The position numbers were made by a program, and so were the translations under genes. This document shows, in pieces, positions 49,224 through 58,676 of a stretch of DNA of 64,000 bases. The DNA comes from Thermatribacter velox (lineage in GTDB: Bacteria > Atribacterota > Atribacteria > Atribacterales > Thermatribacteraceae): assembly GCF_038396615.1 (NCBI RefSeq), contig NZ_CP121689.1, positions 880,001-944,000 of the forward strand. The letters are read 5' to 3'. The notes beneath the pieces were generated by a model. It made no database searches. It was not told where the DNA came from and saw only the letters and a program-made list of their open reading frames with translations. Every line of letters starts with the position of its first letter. Position 1 is the stretch's first letter.

Positions 49224-49252
49224 ATTATATAAAGCTCCAGCTTTTGATACAA
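49224..49252 (-). promoter_or_regulatory. Promoter of the epimerase-phosphohexomutase operon (minus strand)
   Basis: On the minus strand TTGTAT (49252-49247) and a perfect TATAAT (49229-49224) are 17 bases apart. It overlaps the plus-strand -10 of the aldolase operon. Confidence 0.65.
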
Positions 49253-49253
49253 T
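49245..49253 (+). promoter_or_regulatory. Extended -10 promoter of the aldolase operon
   Basis: TGATACAAT carries the TGn extension. The leader from here to the aldolase ATG would be about 105 bases; I see no stable conserved structure in it. The same 9-mer occurs before the FGGY kinase gene. Confidence 0.5.
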
Positions 49254-49364
49254 GATTGCTGGGAGGACTTTTTTAGGAAAAAGTCGCTGACCATATCTCT
49301 GGTGTATCGGCGTTCACGCTTCCTGCAAGATACATCAAAATCAGAAAAGGGGTGTTTTCAAAAA

Positions 49365-50318
49365 ATGCAACAAGAATGGAAAGAAATTCTAAAAGCAGCT
49401 TCGATTGGTAGGATTATGGAAGCAGCTTATCGGGAACATGTCCTGGTTCCTGCTTTCAACATTGCTTACCTTCCAATGGTGAAAACTATATTTGATGTCC
49501 TGAAAGAAACCTGCACTTTTGCTTTGCTGGAAGTATCCCGTCCTGATATTATGCGTTTTGGTGCTGAAAGCTTTAAAGCGGTCAAAGAAGAATATGCTCG
49601 CTGGGAAGACCCTTCTCTGGCTCGTTTGCACCAGGACCATGTTCCGGTCATTGATGAAGAAGGGAATCTGGTAAACTGGAAAGAACTTATTCAGGAAGCG
49701 CTTCTTCTTGGCTATCATTCAGTAATGATCGATGGTTCCCGCTTGCCTTTCCAGGAAAACGTTCGGGTTACTCAGGAAGTAGTTTCTATGGCTCACCCCC
49801 GGGGAGTATGTGTGGAAGCCGAGCTTGGAGCCGTCTTGGGGCACGAGAAAGGGCCCTTGCCTCCCTATGAAGAGCTTTTTGCTTCAGGAAAGGGTTTCAC
49901 TTCTCCTGAAGATGCGGAAAAATTTGTCAAGGTAACAGGGGTGGATTGGCTTTCAATAGCAATAGGCAATATTCACGGTGCAATAAGTGGAGCCGCAAAA
50001 GACCAGAAGAAGGTGGAAGCACGCCTCAACATAGAGTGGCTGAAGGAAATAGCCAGACGTACCCAGATACCCCTGGTTTTACATGGAGGCTCGGGCATTA
50101 GAAAAGAGTACGTTCAGGAAGCAATTCGCAATGGCATCACCAAAATCAACGTGGGAACAGAAATTCGTCAAGCTTATGAAAAAGGCTTAAAAGAAGGTGG
50201 TAATATAGAAAGCGCTCGGAGCATTTTGAAAGATAAGCTATTTGAATTGATAGAAGAGTATTATGAAATACAAGGCACAGCCCTCAAGTTGGCTGAAGCC
50301 CTTAAGGAGGTTTCTTAA
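49365..50318 (+). CDS. Class II (fructose-bisphosphate-type) aldolase family protein
   Basis: The 317-residue protein is related to FbaA/GatY/KbaY aldolases, which need Zn2+. It has a His-Asp-His zinc/catalytic segment as LHQDHVPV, then SVMIDGSRLPFQEN, VEAELGAVLG, SIAIGNIHG and LVLHGGSGI, and INVGTEIR for phosphate binding. The HQDH motif and INVGTEIR differ from the common HLDHG and INIDTDLR, so the sugar-phosphate substrate may be unusual. ATG 49365 follows AAAGGGG; the oxidoreductase gene begins directly after its stop. Confidence 0.82.
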   Translation: MQQEWKEILKAASIGRIMEAAYREHVLVPAFNIAYLPMVKTIFDVLKETCTFALLEVSRPDIMRFGAESFKAVKEEYARWEDPSLARLHQDHVPVIDEEGNLVNWKELIQEALLLGYHSVMIDGSRLPFQENVRVTQEVVSMAHPRGVCVEAELGAVLGHEKGPLPPYEELFASGKGFTSPEDAEKFVKVTGVDWLSIAIGNIHGAISGAAKDQKKVEARLNIEWLKEIARRTQIPLVLHGGSGIRKEYVQEAIRNGITKINVGTEIRQAYEKGLKEGGNIESARSILKDKLFELIEEYYEIQGTALKLAEALKEVS

Positions 50319-52262
50319 ATGAAGTACCCTAATCTTTTTTCACCACTGACGATTAAAAAAGTAGAACTCAGAAATCGGATTATAATGCCACCTATGGCTA
50401 CTAACCTGGGTAGTGCTTTTGGGGAAGTGACTCCAGAACTTATAGAGTATTATCGCCTTAGAGCAGCAGGCGGAGTGGGACTTATTATTATCGAAAATGC
50501 GCAGGTAGATATGTACCAGGGAAGGAGCTTAACTTCTCAAATAGCTGTAGACGACGACAAGTTCCTGGCAGGATTAAAAGCTCTCGCTGAGGCAATACAC
50601 GTTGAGGGAGCAAAAACTTTTTTGCAAATTCAGCACGGAGGACGGCAATGTACACCTTCGACAACCTCTGGTCTCCAGCCAGTAGCTCCATCTCCTATTG
50701 CCTGCAAATTTCTCGGTGTGGAGCCAAGAGAGCTAAGCACAGATGAAATTAAATCTCTTGTTGACAAATTTGTTCAAGCTGCCTTGAGAGCAAAGCTGGC
50801 AGGTTTTGATGGGGTGGAAATTCATGCCGCGCACGGCTACCTGATCAACGAGTTTCTATCTCCCTACACCAATAAGCGTTCCGATGAGTATGGAGGAAGT
50901 TTCGAAAACAGGTTGCGCTTTCTTGACGAGATAATCGACGGTATAAGGCAGCTGACCGGAGAAGATTTTGTGGTAGGAGTACGTCTTAGCGTTGACGAGT
51001 TTGTGCCGGGAGGAATTGATCTTGAACAGGGTAAAGCTATTGCCAAACACCTTGAAGAAAAAGGGATTGATTACCTTAGCGTAAGCTGTGGAATATACGA
51101 GTCGGTTAGTACTATTATAGAACCGGTAAACTATGAAGAAGGCTGGCGAGTTTATTTGGCCGAAGCCCTTAAGAAAGAGGTTTCTTTACCAATTATAACG
51201 GTTGGAGTTATAAGGCATCCTGAATTTGCAGAAAAAATTCTTGCCGAGGGCAAGGCGGATCTTGTGGCGATAGGAAGAGGCTTGATAGCAGACCCGGAGT
51301 GGCCCAACAAAGCGTTTCGAGGAGAAGAGGAATATATTAACTACTGCATAAGCTGTAATGTAGGATGTATAGGAGAGCTGTTTGCCAACGGTAAGGTTCA
51401 CTGTGCAATAAACCCCTGGGCAGGAAGAGAATTTTATTGGGGCAAGCAGGATCTGGCTACCTGCTCTAAAAAGGTAGTGGTTGTTGGTGGCGGTCCAGCT
51501 GGAATGGAAGCAGCAATGCTCTGTGCTCAACGGGGGCACGAGGTTGTTTTAATAGAGAAGGAAGAAAGACTTGGTGGTCAACTTCTCCTGGCAGCCACTG
51601 CACCAGGCAAAGATAAAATCCGCTGGTTCCTCCAGTACCTGGAGAAAATGCTTCAGAAGCTTAAAGTCCGGGTAATTACCGGCGAAGAGGCTACTCCTGA
51701 CAAGATTCTGGCTATGGAACCTGATGTGGTTTTTGTTGCGACGGGTGGTGAGCCCATAATCCCCGAATTTTCGCAACTGGAAGCCGCCATCAGCACCACA
51801 GCCTGGGATGTTTTAAAGGGTAAAATCACTCCTTCTAAGAAGGAAGTAGCGGTTATAGGCGGAGGTATGGTAGGTTGTGAAACTGCCCTTTATCTTTCGG
51901 ACCTGGATAACAAAGTGTACCTCTTGGAAATGCTGCCTCAACTTGCTCAGGACGCAGAAATTATAACCCGCATAGAGCTTTTGAAGGAACTCAATGAAAG
52001 AGGTAACATCACCATCATGAGCAATACCAAATGCATGGATGTGATTGGAGGGAGGGTAGTGTACCTCTGCGAAGCCGATCCCCAAACATCTGAATTGCAT
52101 GTTGATTACCTGGTTTTTGCTCTGGGCACTCGACCAAGAAGGGAGCTCTTTGAAGCGTTGAAAGGAAGGATCAACGAAGTATACCTTATAGGTGATGCAA
52201 GAAGTCCTCGCAAAATTTATCACGCAGTTTTGGAGGCGGCAAATTTTGCACGCCAGGTGTGA
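50319..52262 (+). CDS. NADH:flavin oxidoreductase / 2,4-dienoyl-CoA reductase family protein
   Basis: The 647-residue protein has three parts. Residues 1-340 form an FMN barrel of the old yellow enzyme family (LRNRIIMPPMAT, HAAHGYLINEFLSP, GRGLIADPEW). Next come Cys residues for a 4Fe-4S cluster (CISCNVGC, HCAINP). The C-terminal half binds FAD and NAD(P) (VVVVGGGPAGMEAA, VAVIGGGMVGCE). This is the FadH/BaiCD/trimethylamine-dehydrogenase layout, reducing activated C=C bonds by hydride from NAD(P)H. The substrate is unknown. It is the second gene of a unit with the aldolase. Confidence 0.9.
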   Translation: MKYPNLFSPLTIKKVELRNRIIMPPMATNLGSAFGEVTPELIEYYRLRAAGGVGLIIIENAQVDMYQGRSLTSQIAVDDDKFLAGLKALAEAIHVEGAKTFLQIQHGGRQCTPSTTSGLQPVAPSPIACKFLGVEPRELSTDEIKSLVDKFVQAALRAKLAGFDGVEIHAAHGYLINEFLSPYTNKRSDEYGGSFENRLRFLDEIIDGIRQLTGEDFVVGVRLSVDEFVPGGIDLEQGKAIAKHLEEKGIDYLSVSCGIYESVSTIIEPVNYEEGWRVYLAEALKKEVSLPIITVGVIRHPEFAEKILAEGKADLVAIGRGLIADPEWPNKAFRGEEEYINYCISCNVGCIGELFANGKVHCAINPWAGREFYWGKQDLATCSKKVVVVGGGPAGMEAAMLCAQRGHEVVLIEKEERLGGQLLLAATAPGKDKIRWFLQYLEKMLQKLKVRVITGEEATPDKILAMEPDVVFVATGGEPIIPEFSQLEAAISTTAWDVLKGKITPSKKEVAVIGGGMVGCETALYLSDLDNKVYLLEMLPQLAQDAEIITRIELLKELNERGNITIMSNTKCMDVIGGRVVYLCEADPQTSELHVDYLVFALGTRPRRELFEALKGRINEVYLIGDARSPRKIYHAVLEAANFARQV

Positions 52263-52290
52263 ATAAATCGGACCCCAAGGTGCATGCATT

Positions 52291-52833
52291 GTGTTAGAGG
52301 TCTTTGTAGTCGCCTTTGGATTAGGGCTCGATGCTTTTTCACTTTCCCTGGTGTTTGGGATGTGCCAGAAGGTATGTCCTCTGGGAGCAAAGTTACGTCT
52401 TTCACTTTCTTTTGGGGCATTCCAGTTTGGAATGCCCATCCTGGGTTTTTTTGCTGGGACTACAACCCTGCACTATGTCTCAAGTTTTGATCACTTAGTG
52501 GCTTTTCTCATTTTACTTTTTGTGGGTATTAAAATGTTTTGGGAAGGTTTAAAAAACAAGCCTGAAGAGAATGTGGATTTCAGCAAGGGAATACCACTGC
52601 TTTTAGCTTCTCTGGCTACCAGCATTGATGCCCTGGCAGTGGGATTTTCCTTTGCGTTTATGGGAAATGCCATATACGTGCGTGCTCTGATTATAGGGGT
52701 GGTATGCGCATTGATGAGCTACCTTGCGGTGTCATTGGGGCATCGCTTCGGTAAGGCTTTCATCCCTCATCCCGAACTCCTGGGTGGAGTGGCTATCGTA
52801 GCAGTGGGAGTTAAAATTCTGCTGCAAGGGTAG
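52291..52833 (+). CDS. mntP: Manganese efflux pump MntP family
   Basis: The 180-residue protein has six membrane helices in two repeats. Each begins with a conserved Asp motif, GLGLDAFSLS near residue 12 and TSIDALAVG near residue 110, typical for MntP (DUF204). It exports excess Mn2+. The GTG start follows AAGGTG by 8 bases. Only 28 bases separate it from the reductase gene, so there is no room for a Mn riboswitch. Confidence 0.85.
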   Translation: MLEVFVVAFGLGLDAFSLSLVFGMCQKVCPLGAKLRLSLSFGAFQFGMPILGFFAGTTTLHYVSSFDHLVAFLILLFVGIKMFWEGLKNKPEENVDFSKGIPLLLASLATSIDALAVGFSFAFMGNAIYVRALIIGVVCALMSYLAVSLGHRFGKAFIPHPELLGGVAIVAVGVKILLQG

Positions 52834-52854
52834 TGGTAGTTACCCTTGCAGCAG
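52819..52854. terminator. Long hairpin at the mntP 3' end
   Basis: CTGCTGCAAGGGTA (52819-52832) and TACCCTTGCAGCAG (52841-52854) form a perfect 14-bp stem with an 8-base loop, including the mntP stop. There is no direct U-tract; a T-rich run appears only about 20 bases later. Confidence 0.5.
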
Positions 52855-52886
52855 CCCGGTGTGGCTTGTCCCTTTTATTTTTCTAT

Positions 52887-53780
52887 TCAACTTCTTTTTG
52901 AAGCGGAATAGTCGTCAACTGTTTTTCGAATAGCTTTTATATGCTCAGCCGTGGTACCACAACAGCCTCCGATTATATTCACTGGCACTTTGATTAGTTC
53001 CTGAGTTACCTGGGCAAAGTCCTGAGGAGTTTCAGTATATAGAATTTTATCTCCCTCGACCCGAGGTATCCCTGCGTTAGGTTTGCAGGAAATAAAGCCC
53101 TCCTGGTAATGTTTGCGCAATTCTTGCACGAGAAAAAGCATTTCATGGATGCCGGTTCCGCAATTGGAACCAATGGCCGCTACGGGTAAATCCTGCAAGG
53201 TAAAGGATACTCTTTGGGGGGTTTCACCCATCAACGTGGTGAAGGTGCCATCTCCTCGCTTTTGAAAGGTTAAACTGACTATGATTTCAGCCTTCAACTC
53301 CAGAGCCACTTCCGCAGCGATTAAAGCTTCCTGTAAAGAAGAAAAAGTTTCCAAGTGAAAAATTGTAATACCTTCTTCTCTCAAAATTTCCATCTGCTCC
53401 CTGAAAGTATCCCTGGCTTTTTCTTTGGTCAGGTCACCAAAAGGCTCCAAAAACTCTCCCAAGGGACCTATTGAGGAAGCAAGTAGAACGTTTTCTCTAA
53501 GAGCTTCTTTTGCAATTTGCACTGCTTTTTGGTTAATAATCTTTATCCTATCTTCGAGTCCGTGCCTTTTAAGCTGCAAGCGGTTCGAACCAAAAGTATT
53601 GGTTTGAATCATATCTGACCCAGCTTCTACATAACTTATGTGTACAGCCAGAACCTCTTCAGGATGCGAAATGTTCCACTCATCTGGTGGATGTCCAGCT
53701 TTAAGACCCCTTTCCTGGAGGCGAGTGCCCATCGCACCATCGAAAACAACAATTCCTTTTTCCAACCTTTCGCACAGCAT
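52887..53780 (-). CDS. Homocysteine S-methyltransferase family protein
   Basis: The 297-residue protein resembles the N-terminal (homocysteine-binding) domain of MetH: FDGAMGTRLQERGL near the start, NTFGSNRL, and zinc Cys residues in IGSNCGTG and IGGCCGT. It has no folate, cobalamin or activation domain, so it would transfer a methyl group from a separate donor such as a corrinoid protein, a betaine or S-methylmethionine. The donor is not evident from the neighbours. Confidence 0.85.
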   Translation of the reverse strand: MLCERLEKGIVVFDGAMGTRLQERGLKAGHPPDEWNISHPEEVLAVHISYVEAGSDMIQTNTFGSNRLQLKRHGLEDRIKIINQKAVQIAKEALRENVLLASSIGPLGEFLEPFGDLTKEKARDTFREQMEILREEGITIFHLETFSSLQEALIAAEVALELKAEIIVSLTFQKRGDGTFTTLMGETPQRVSFTLQDLPVAAIGSNCGTGIHEMLFLVQELRKHYQEGFISCKPNAGIPRVEGDKILYTETPQDFAQVTQELIKVPVNIIGGCCGTTAEHIKAIRKTVDDYSASKRS

Positions 53781-53818
53781 ATTTTTCCTCCTTATTGTCT
53801 TAGTTGCCCTTTCAATAA

Positions 53819-53827
53819 TGATACAAT
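53819..53827 (+). promoter_or_regulatory. Extended -10 promoter of the FGGY kinase gene
   Basis: TGATACAAT, identical to the element before the aldolase operon, lies 34 bases before the kinase ATG. There is no good -35. Confidence 0.5.
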
Positions 53828-53860
53828 AAAAAGAAAAATATTCTTGGGGAGAGGTGTAAA

Positions 53861-55402
53861 ATGTACCTTTTGGGAACAGACATTGGAACTCAGGGAACCA
53901 AAACAGTAATGGTTGATGAGAAGGGTAACTTTATTACCGATGCCTTTCGTGAGTATCAGGTGATAACCCCCCGCCCTTCCTGGGCAGAACAGTGGCCCGA
54001 CGTATGGCTTGAAGCAGTGGTGGAGACTATCGCTGAATGTGTAAAGAAATCGGGAGTTAAACCTCAAGAAATTGCTGGGCTGGCTTTGAGTGGGCTTTAC
54101 GGAGGGTCCGGAATCCCGGTAGATGATAAAGTACAACCCCTTTATCCCTGTCTCATCTGGATGGACCGGAGAGCCCGCAAAGAAACGCAATGGGTTAAAG
54201 ATAATGTGCCTCTGGAAAAGATTTTTGGTATAACTGGCAATTATGTGGATTCCTATTATGGTTTTACCAAAATGATGTGGATACGCAACAATCTTCCTGA
54301 GATATGGAACAAAATCTACCAGTTTGTTACTCCTAAGGATTACGTCATATATCGTTTTACAGGAAATTTGATTACCGATTTTTCTTCAGCCGGCAATATT
54401 GGAGGAGTTTTTGATATTCACAAGCGCACCTGGTCAGATGAAATGTGTGAAATCCTGGGTATTCCTCGCAGGATGCTACCTGAAGTAATCCTTAAATCTT
54501 CGGACGTAGCTGGCAAGCTCAACAAGGAGTTTGCTCAAGCTATGGGACTTCTGGAGGGGACACCAGTAGTAGCAGGTGGTGTGGACGCTCCCGTGGCGCA
54601 ACTCTGTGCAGGAGTTCTTGAGCCGGGAGAGCATGTTGCCATGGCAGGCACCTCCATGTGTTGGGGAACTGTACATGGTGGAGAGTATTTGACCCCGGGT
54701 TTGGTCAGTTTTCCGTACGTTGTTTATGATGATAAACTCATTTATACTTTTGGTGGTAGTGCCACCTCTGGCGCTCTTGCCCGCTGGTTTAGAGACCAGT
54801 TTGGTCGTTACGAAAAAGAAGTGGAGCAGAACACTGGCATATCAGCTTATACGTTGCTTGAGTTGCAGGCAAAAGACATTGCTCCTGGCAGTGCGGGCAT
54901 TCTGGTTCTACCATACTTCATGGGCGAACGTTCCCCCATCTGGGATCCTGACGCGAGGGGAACCATTCTGGGGCTTTCGCTCTATCACAACCGCGCCCAT
55001 GTCTATCGGGCCATGCTTGAAGCAGCTGCTTATTCACTGCGTCATAACATGGAAGAAGCCCTTAAGACTGGAATGAAACTTAATCCCGAGTGCTGGATCG
55101 TGGGAGGTGTTGCTCGCTCCAGTTTCTGGGTACAAATATTTGCCGATGTAACCGGCTTTAACATGAAGCGCCTTTCCAAAGATGTCGAAGCACCTTTCGG
55201 AGATGCTTTTCTTGCCGGTCTTGGTACTGGAGTGATCGACAAGCCAGAGAGAATAAAAGATTGGGTAAGCTTTAGACCGGTCATTGAAGTCGATGCTGAA
55301 CGTCACCAAATTTACACTCGCTACTACGAACTGTTTAAAGAGCTTTATCAGTCAACCCGGGAAGTAATGCAGAAACTGGCTGAGCTTTCAGGTAGCGTTT
55401 GA
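53861..55402 (+). CDS. FGGY family carbohydrate kinase
   Basis: The 513-residue protein phosphorylates a sugar or sugar alcohol with ATP. It has the phosphate-1 motif LGTDIGTQGTKTVM at the N-terminus, LIWMDRRA, the GTS loop in MAGTSMCWG and the adenosine region WIVGGVARSSFW. Relative to XylB, the LSGLYGGSG segment replaces the usual LSGQMHG, so the substrate is uncertain (xylulokinase-like at best). The start follows GGGGAGAGGTG. It appears to be a single-gene unit, bounded by a 15-bp hairpin. Confidence 0.85.
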   Translation: MYLLGTDIGTQGTKTVMVDEKGNFITDAFREYQVITPRPSWAEQWPDVWLEAVVETIAECVKKSGVKPQEIAGLALSGLYGGSGIPVDDKVQPLYPCLIWMDRRARKETQWVKDNVPLEKIFGITGNYVDSYYGFTKMMWIRNNLPEIWNKIYQFVTPKDYVIYRFTGNLITDFSSAGNIGGVFDIHKRTWSDEMCEILGIPRRMLPEVILKSSDVAGKLNKEFAQAMGLLEGTPVVAGGVDAPVAQLCAGVLEPGEHVAMAGTSMCWGTVHGGEYLTPGLVSFPYVVYDDKLIYTFGGSATSGALARWFRDQFGRYEKEVEQNTGISAYTLLELQAKDIAPGSAGILVLPYFMGERSPIWDPDARGTILGLSLYHNRAHVYRAMLEAAAYSLRHNMEEALKTGMKLNPECWIVGGVARSSFWVQIFADVTGFNMKRLSKDVEAPFGDAFLAGLGTGVIDKPERIKDWVSFRPVIEVDAERHQIYTRYYELFKELYQSTREVMQKLAELSGSV

Positions 55403-55425
55403 TTGTTTTCAGAAAGTTAACCCAA

Positions 55426-55459
55426 AAAGGTCCGCTGAGGAGTTCCTCAGCGGACCTTT
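55426..55459. terminator. Hairpin after the FGGY kinase gene
   Basis: AAAGGTCCGCTGAGGA (55426-55441) is complementary to TCCTCAGCGGACCTTT (55444-55459), giving a stem of about 15 bp with a 4-base loop. The A-run before it and the T-run at its end would suit a two-way terminator, although the T-run is only three bases. Confidence 0.55.
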
Positions 55460-55483
55460 GAGAAGGAGGAAAAAAATACCAAG

Positions 55484-56173
55484 ATGAATTTGGATGCGCT
55501 TTTTTCGGTCAACTGTGGAATGTACGTTATTTCTTCCGCCCTTGAAGAGAAAAGAGGCGGTTGCATTGTCAACGCTGTGGTTCAGGTCACTGCCTTTCCC
55601 CCTCAAATCGTAGCCAGTGTAAACAAGGAGAGTTACACCCAAGAACTTATCAAGGAAAGTGGTTATTTTGGAATTTCGGTGCTGGAAAAGGACACGCCTC
55701 TTCAGGTCATTGGTCTTTTTGGGTTTAAAAGTTGCAGGAATATTGATAAGTTTGCCGAAGTAAAACATTTCAAAGGCAAGACAGGGGTACCCTTGCTTTC
55801 TGAGTACAGCGTAGCTTACATAGAGGCCAAAGTGATCAAAGTTCTGGACGCAGGCACTCATTTTATATTCCTGGGTGAAGTGGTCGAAACGGATTTTCTG
55901 GATTCTTCTAAGGAAGCCATGACCTATGGTTATTACCGTGATGTGAAAGGGGGCAAGGTACCGCGTACTGCGGCCACCTACCACGAAGAAGGGGAGGGAG
56001 CTGGAGCTATTTCATCAGAGCGCTATCGCTGCAGAATATGTGGCTATATCTACGATTCCCGCTTTGGTGACCCTGACTCAGGCGTCAGCCCTAACACCCC
56101 ATTTGCGGAGTTGCCCGAAGACTGGGTCTGTCCTATATGTGGAGCTGGCAAAGACCAATTTGAGAAACTATGA
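55484..56173 (+). CDS. hrb: Flavin reductase-rubredoxin fusion (high-molecular-weight rubredoxin, Hrb-like)
   Basis: The 229-residue protein joins an N-terminal FMN-binding flavin reductase domain (residues 1-160; [26 protein letters not shown]) to a C-terminal rubredoxin with CRICGYIYD near 185 and CPICGAGKD near 218. In Moorella, such an Hrb passes electrons from NADH to a flavodiiron protein that reduces O2 or NO. The partner FprA is not in this window. The ATG follows an AGAAGGAGGAAAAAA region. Its end is overlapped on the other strand by the copA frame. Confidence 0.87.
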   Translation: MNLDALFSVNCGMYVISSALEEKRGGCIVNAVVQVTAFPPQIVASVNKESYTQELIKESGYFGISVLEKDTPLQVIGLFGFKSCRNIDKFAEVKHFKGKTGVPLLSEYSVAYIEAKVIKVLDAGTHFIFLGEVVETDFLDSSKEAMTYGYYRDVKGGKVPRTAATYHEEGEGAGAISSERYRCRICGYIYDSRFGDPDSGVSPNTPFAELPEDWVCPICGAGKDQFEKL

Positions 56174-58644
56174 GTCCTAACAGGACCTCCAGCGAACTTC
56201 CGCAAGCGGAGCGAGTTAAGAACTACGTTTAAGGAACTGAAACCCATAGCTATTTCAGCAATTACCGGGTGCAAAACTCCCAGGAAAGCAAGAGGCAGGG
56301 CAATAAGGTTGTAGAAAAAGGCCCAGAAAAGGTTTTGCTTGATTTTTTTGAAAATAGCTTCGGATAAGAGAAACGCTTCTTCTAAGGAACGCAGGTCATT
56401 GCGTACAAGAATTATATCGCCGCTTTCTTGAGCTATGTTGGTGCCAGCTCCCATGGCAATCCCTACATCGGCTTTCTTGAGAGCAGGAGCATCGTTGATG
56501 CCATCACCAACCATGGCTACTTTTTCATCCCTCTTTTGATGCTCTTCGATGATCCTCATTTTATCCTGAGGTAGGAGCCTGGAGGCTATTTCTTCTATGC
56601 CAAGGTTCCTGGCTACCTCGAGAGCAGCTTCTTCGCTATCACCAGTGAGAAGAACAACCTTTTTGCCCATGCTTTTCAGGCGATTGATGCTTTCTTTGCT
56701 CCCTTCCTTGATGGTATCTCTAAACTTGAAAGCTCCCCAGAATTCTTTACGAGTAAAAATGATCACTGTAGTACCCGCTCTGGCAAGAAATTCTATAAAA
56801 GAGAGGTCGAAGTTCTCAGGCTGGTTCTCTTCAAAGAAGCGATAATTGCCTATAAATATTCTTTCGCCGTTTACAAGACCCGTAACGCCTCTTCCTGGTT
56901 CTACCCTGAACTCTTCTACCTTTGGAAAGGTGTCTGGCTTCAGCCCCTTTTTCTTCATGTACTCAACGATTGCTTTACTTAAGGGATGTTCTGAACGTTC
57001 TTCGAGTGCGTAAACTGCCTCCCAGAAGCGGTTTGAAGAGAGTGCGGGGTTCAAAACGAACTCCGTCACCTCTGGTTTTCCCAGGGTTAGAGTTCCCGTT
57101 TTGTCAAGAAACACAGTTTTTATTTCTCTAAGGAGCTGGATAGCGCGACCATCCCTAAAAAGGATACCACGTCTTGCGCCAACTCCGCTTCCCACCAGTA
57201 AGGCCATTGGTGTTGCCAGTCCCAGGGCACAGGGACAGGCAATAACCAGGGTGGAAATGCTTGCAAAGAGAGCTCTCGAAAAAGGATCAAGATCTGGAGG
57301 TACCCAGGGTAACAGTTTAATCCAAGTCAGAACAGCACTTTGCAATACTCCCGGTAAGAAATACCAAACCACAAAGGAAGCCAGTGCCAGGCTCAGAACC
57401 AGAGGAGTAAAAATGCCCACCACTTTATCGGCAAAGGCCTGTATTGGTACTTTGGTGCTCTGTGCTTCCTTGACCAGCTCGATAACCTGACTCAAAAAGC
57501 TTTCTCTTCCTATTCGGACGACCCTGGCTTCTACAAAACCTTCCAGGTTAATTGTGCCGCCTATGATAAAATCGCCTTCTTGCTTAACAACGGGAAGGGG
57601 TTCTCCAGTAACCATGGATTCGTCCACGGTAGTTCTACCCGAGATAATTATCCCGTCCTGGGGAATTTTTTCACCAGGTTTTATCACTACTCGATCGTCA
57701 ACCTTGAGTTCTTCCGCAGCCACATCAATAACTTCTCCTTCATCCTTTTTCAGGTGTGCTATTTGAGGTTTCATTTCAAGGAGAGCAGCGATTTCCCGGG
57801 TAGCGCGGTGTCTGGAAGAGGTTTCAAGGAAGCGCCCAATTAGGTGAAAGGCAACAATCATTGCTCCGACACCGGCAAAGCTTTCCACCGGTTTTCCCAG
57901 CAGTCTGATTACGCCAGAAAGATAAGCGGCTAAAGAGCCAGCAGTGATCAGAGTATCCATGTTTGTTTTGCCCTTTAAAATTAGCTTCCCGGCTCGGCGT
58001 ATACTGTCATAGTTAACGACGAATATGACTGGAAAACTCAGGAGCAACTCCCAGCCAAGATAAAAAGCTACTTCAACTCCTGCCACCATTTTAAACAGCA
58101 TCAAAACTACCAGGGGCGCGGTGAAAACCCAGCTCAGGATTAATTTTTGTCTGGCCTTAGAGAGCTCTTTTTGATCACCCTCAGGCTGGTTGTTTTGGTC
58201 CTCTTTAACGTGGTATCCAAGACTTTCGATAAAATCTCTTATGGTTGGATATTGAATTTTTTCTGGCTGAAAAACGATAGTTGCGGTACCTGGGAGGAGC
58301 TCTATGTGAACCTCTTTAATTCCTTCCAGATTCTTTAGCGAACTCTCAATTCCTTGGACACAACTCGGGCATTTCATACCCTCAATTCTCAGATGAATCT
58401 TAGTTAGCTCTGATTCATCTTCCACCTCATACCCAAGTTCTTTTATTTCCTGTTTGATGGAATCAAGGTTTGCGTTTTTTTTCACCTCAAGTGTTGCGGT
58501 CTGGGTCGTGAAGCTTACAGAAGCTTTCAATACGTCGCTTCTCCTGGCAAGGGTTTTTTCTATACTGGCAGCACATCCTGAGCAATGCATCCCTTTAATC
58601 TTTATTTGCAATCTTCTGGCTTGCTGATTTTCATTTTTTCTCAT
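56050..58644 (-). CDS. copA: Copper-translocating P-type ATPase
   Basis: CopA exports Cu+ from the cytoplasm. It has two N-terminal heavy-metal domains (GMHCSGC near 20, GMKCPSC near 85), the membrane metal motif CPC in [11 protein letters not shown], the phosphorylation site DKTGTLT, HP locus SEHPLSKAI, and [10 protein letters not shown]. The start ATG 58644 has AGGGAGGG upstream. The normal end is near [15 protein letters not shown]; the frame continues for about 45 residues antisense to the rubredoxin domain of the neighbour. Its promoter contains CsoR-like operators. Confidence 0.93.
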   Translation of the reverse strand: MRKNENQQARRLQIKIKGMHCSGCAASIEKTLARRSDVLKASVSFTTQTATLEVKKNANLDSIKQEIKELGYEVEDESELTKIHLRIEGMKCPSCVQGIESSLKNLEGIKEVHIELLPGTATIVFQPEKIQYPTIRDFIESLGYHVKEDQNNQPEGDQKELSKARQKLILSWVFTAPLVVLMLFKMVAGVEVAFYLGWELLLSFPVIFVVNYDSIRRAGKLILKGKTNMDTLITAGSLAAYLSGVIRLLGKPVESFAGVGAMIVAFHLIGRFLETSSRHRATREIAALLEMKPQIAHLKKDEGEVIDVAAEELKVDDRVVIKPGEKIPQDGIIISGRTTVDESMVTGEPLPVVKQEGDFIIGGTINLEGFVEARVVRIGRESFLSQVIELVKEAQSTKVPIQAFADKVVGIFTPLVLSLALASFVVWYFLPGVLQSAVLTWIKLLPWVPPDLDPFSRALFASISTLVIACPCALGLATPMALLVGSGVGARRGILFRDGRAIQLLREIKTVFLDKTGTLTLGKPEVTEFVLNPALSSNRFWEAVYALEERSEHPLSKAIVEYMKKKGLKPDTFPKVEEFRVEPGRGVTGLVNGERIFIGNYRFFEENQPENFDLSFIEFLARAGTTVIIFTRKEFWGAFKFRDTIKEGSKESINRLKSMGKKVVLLTGDSEEAALEVARNLGIEEIASRLLPQDKMRIIEEHQKRDEKVAMVGDGINDAPALKKADVGIAMGAGTNIAQESGDIILVRNDLRSLEEAFLLSEAIFKKIKQNLFWAFFYNLIALPLAFLGVLHPVIAEIAMGFSSLNVVLNSLRLRKFAGGPVRTHSFSNWSLPAPHIGQTQSSGNSANGVLGLTPESGSPKRES

Positions 58645-58651
58645 TTTCAAT

Positions 58652-58669
58652 CCCTCCCTACGGGGGTGT
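58652..58669 (-). promoter_or_regulatory. CsoR-like operator 1, over the copA ribosome binding site
   Basis: The 18-mer CCCTCCCTACGGGGGTGT is an exact copy of operator 2, 33 bases away. It has the G/C-tract palindromic form of CsoR sites, and its minus-strand AGGGAGGG is also the copA Shine-Dalgarno sequence. Confidence 0.65.
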
Positions 58670-58676
58670 GTATTTA

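Noticed and set aside
52263-52290. Manganese (yybP-ykoY) riboswitch before mntP
   Set aside because: Only 28 bases separate the genes.
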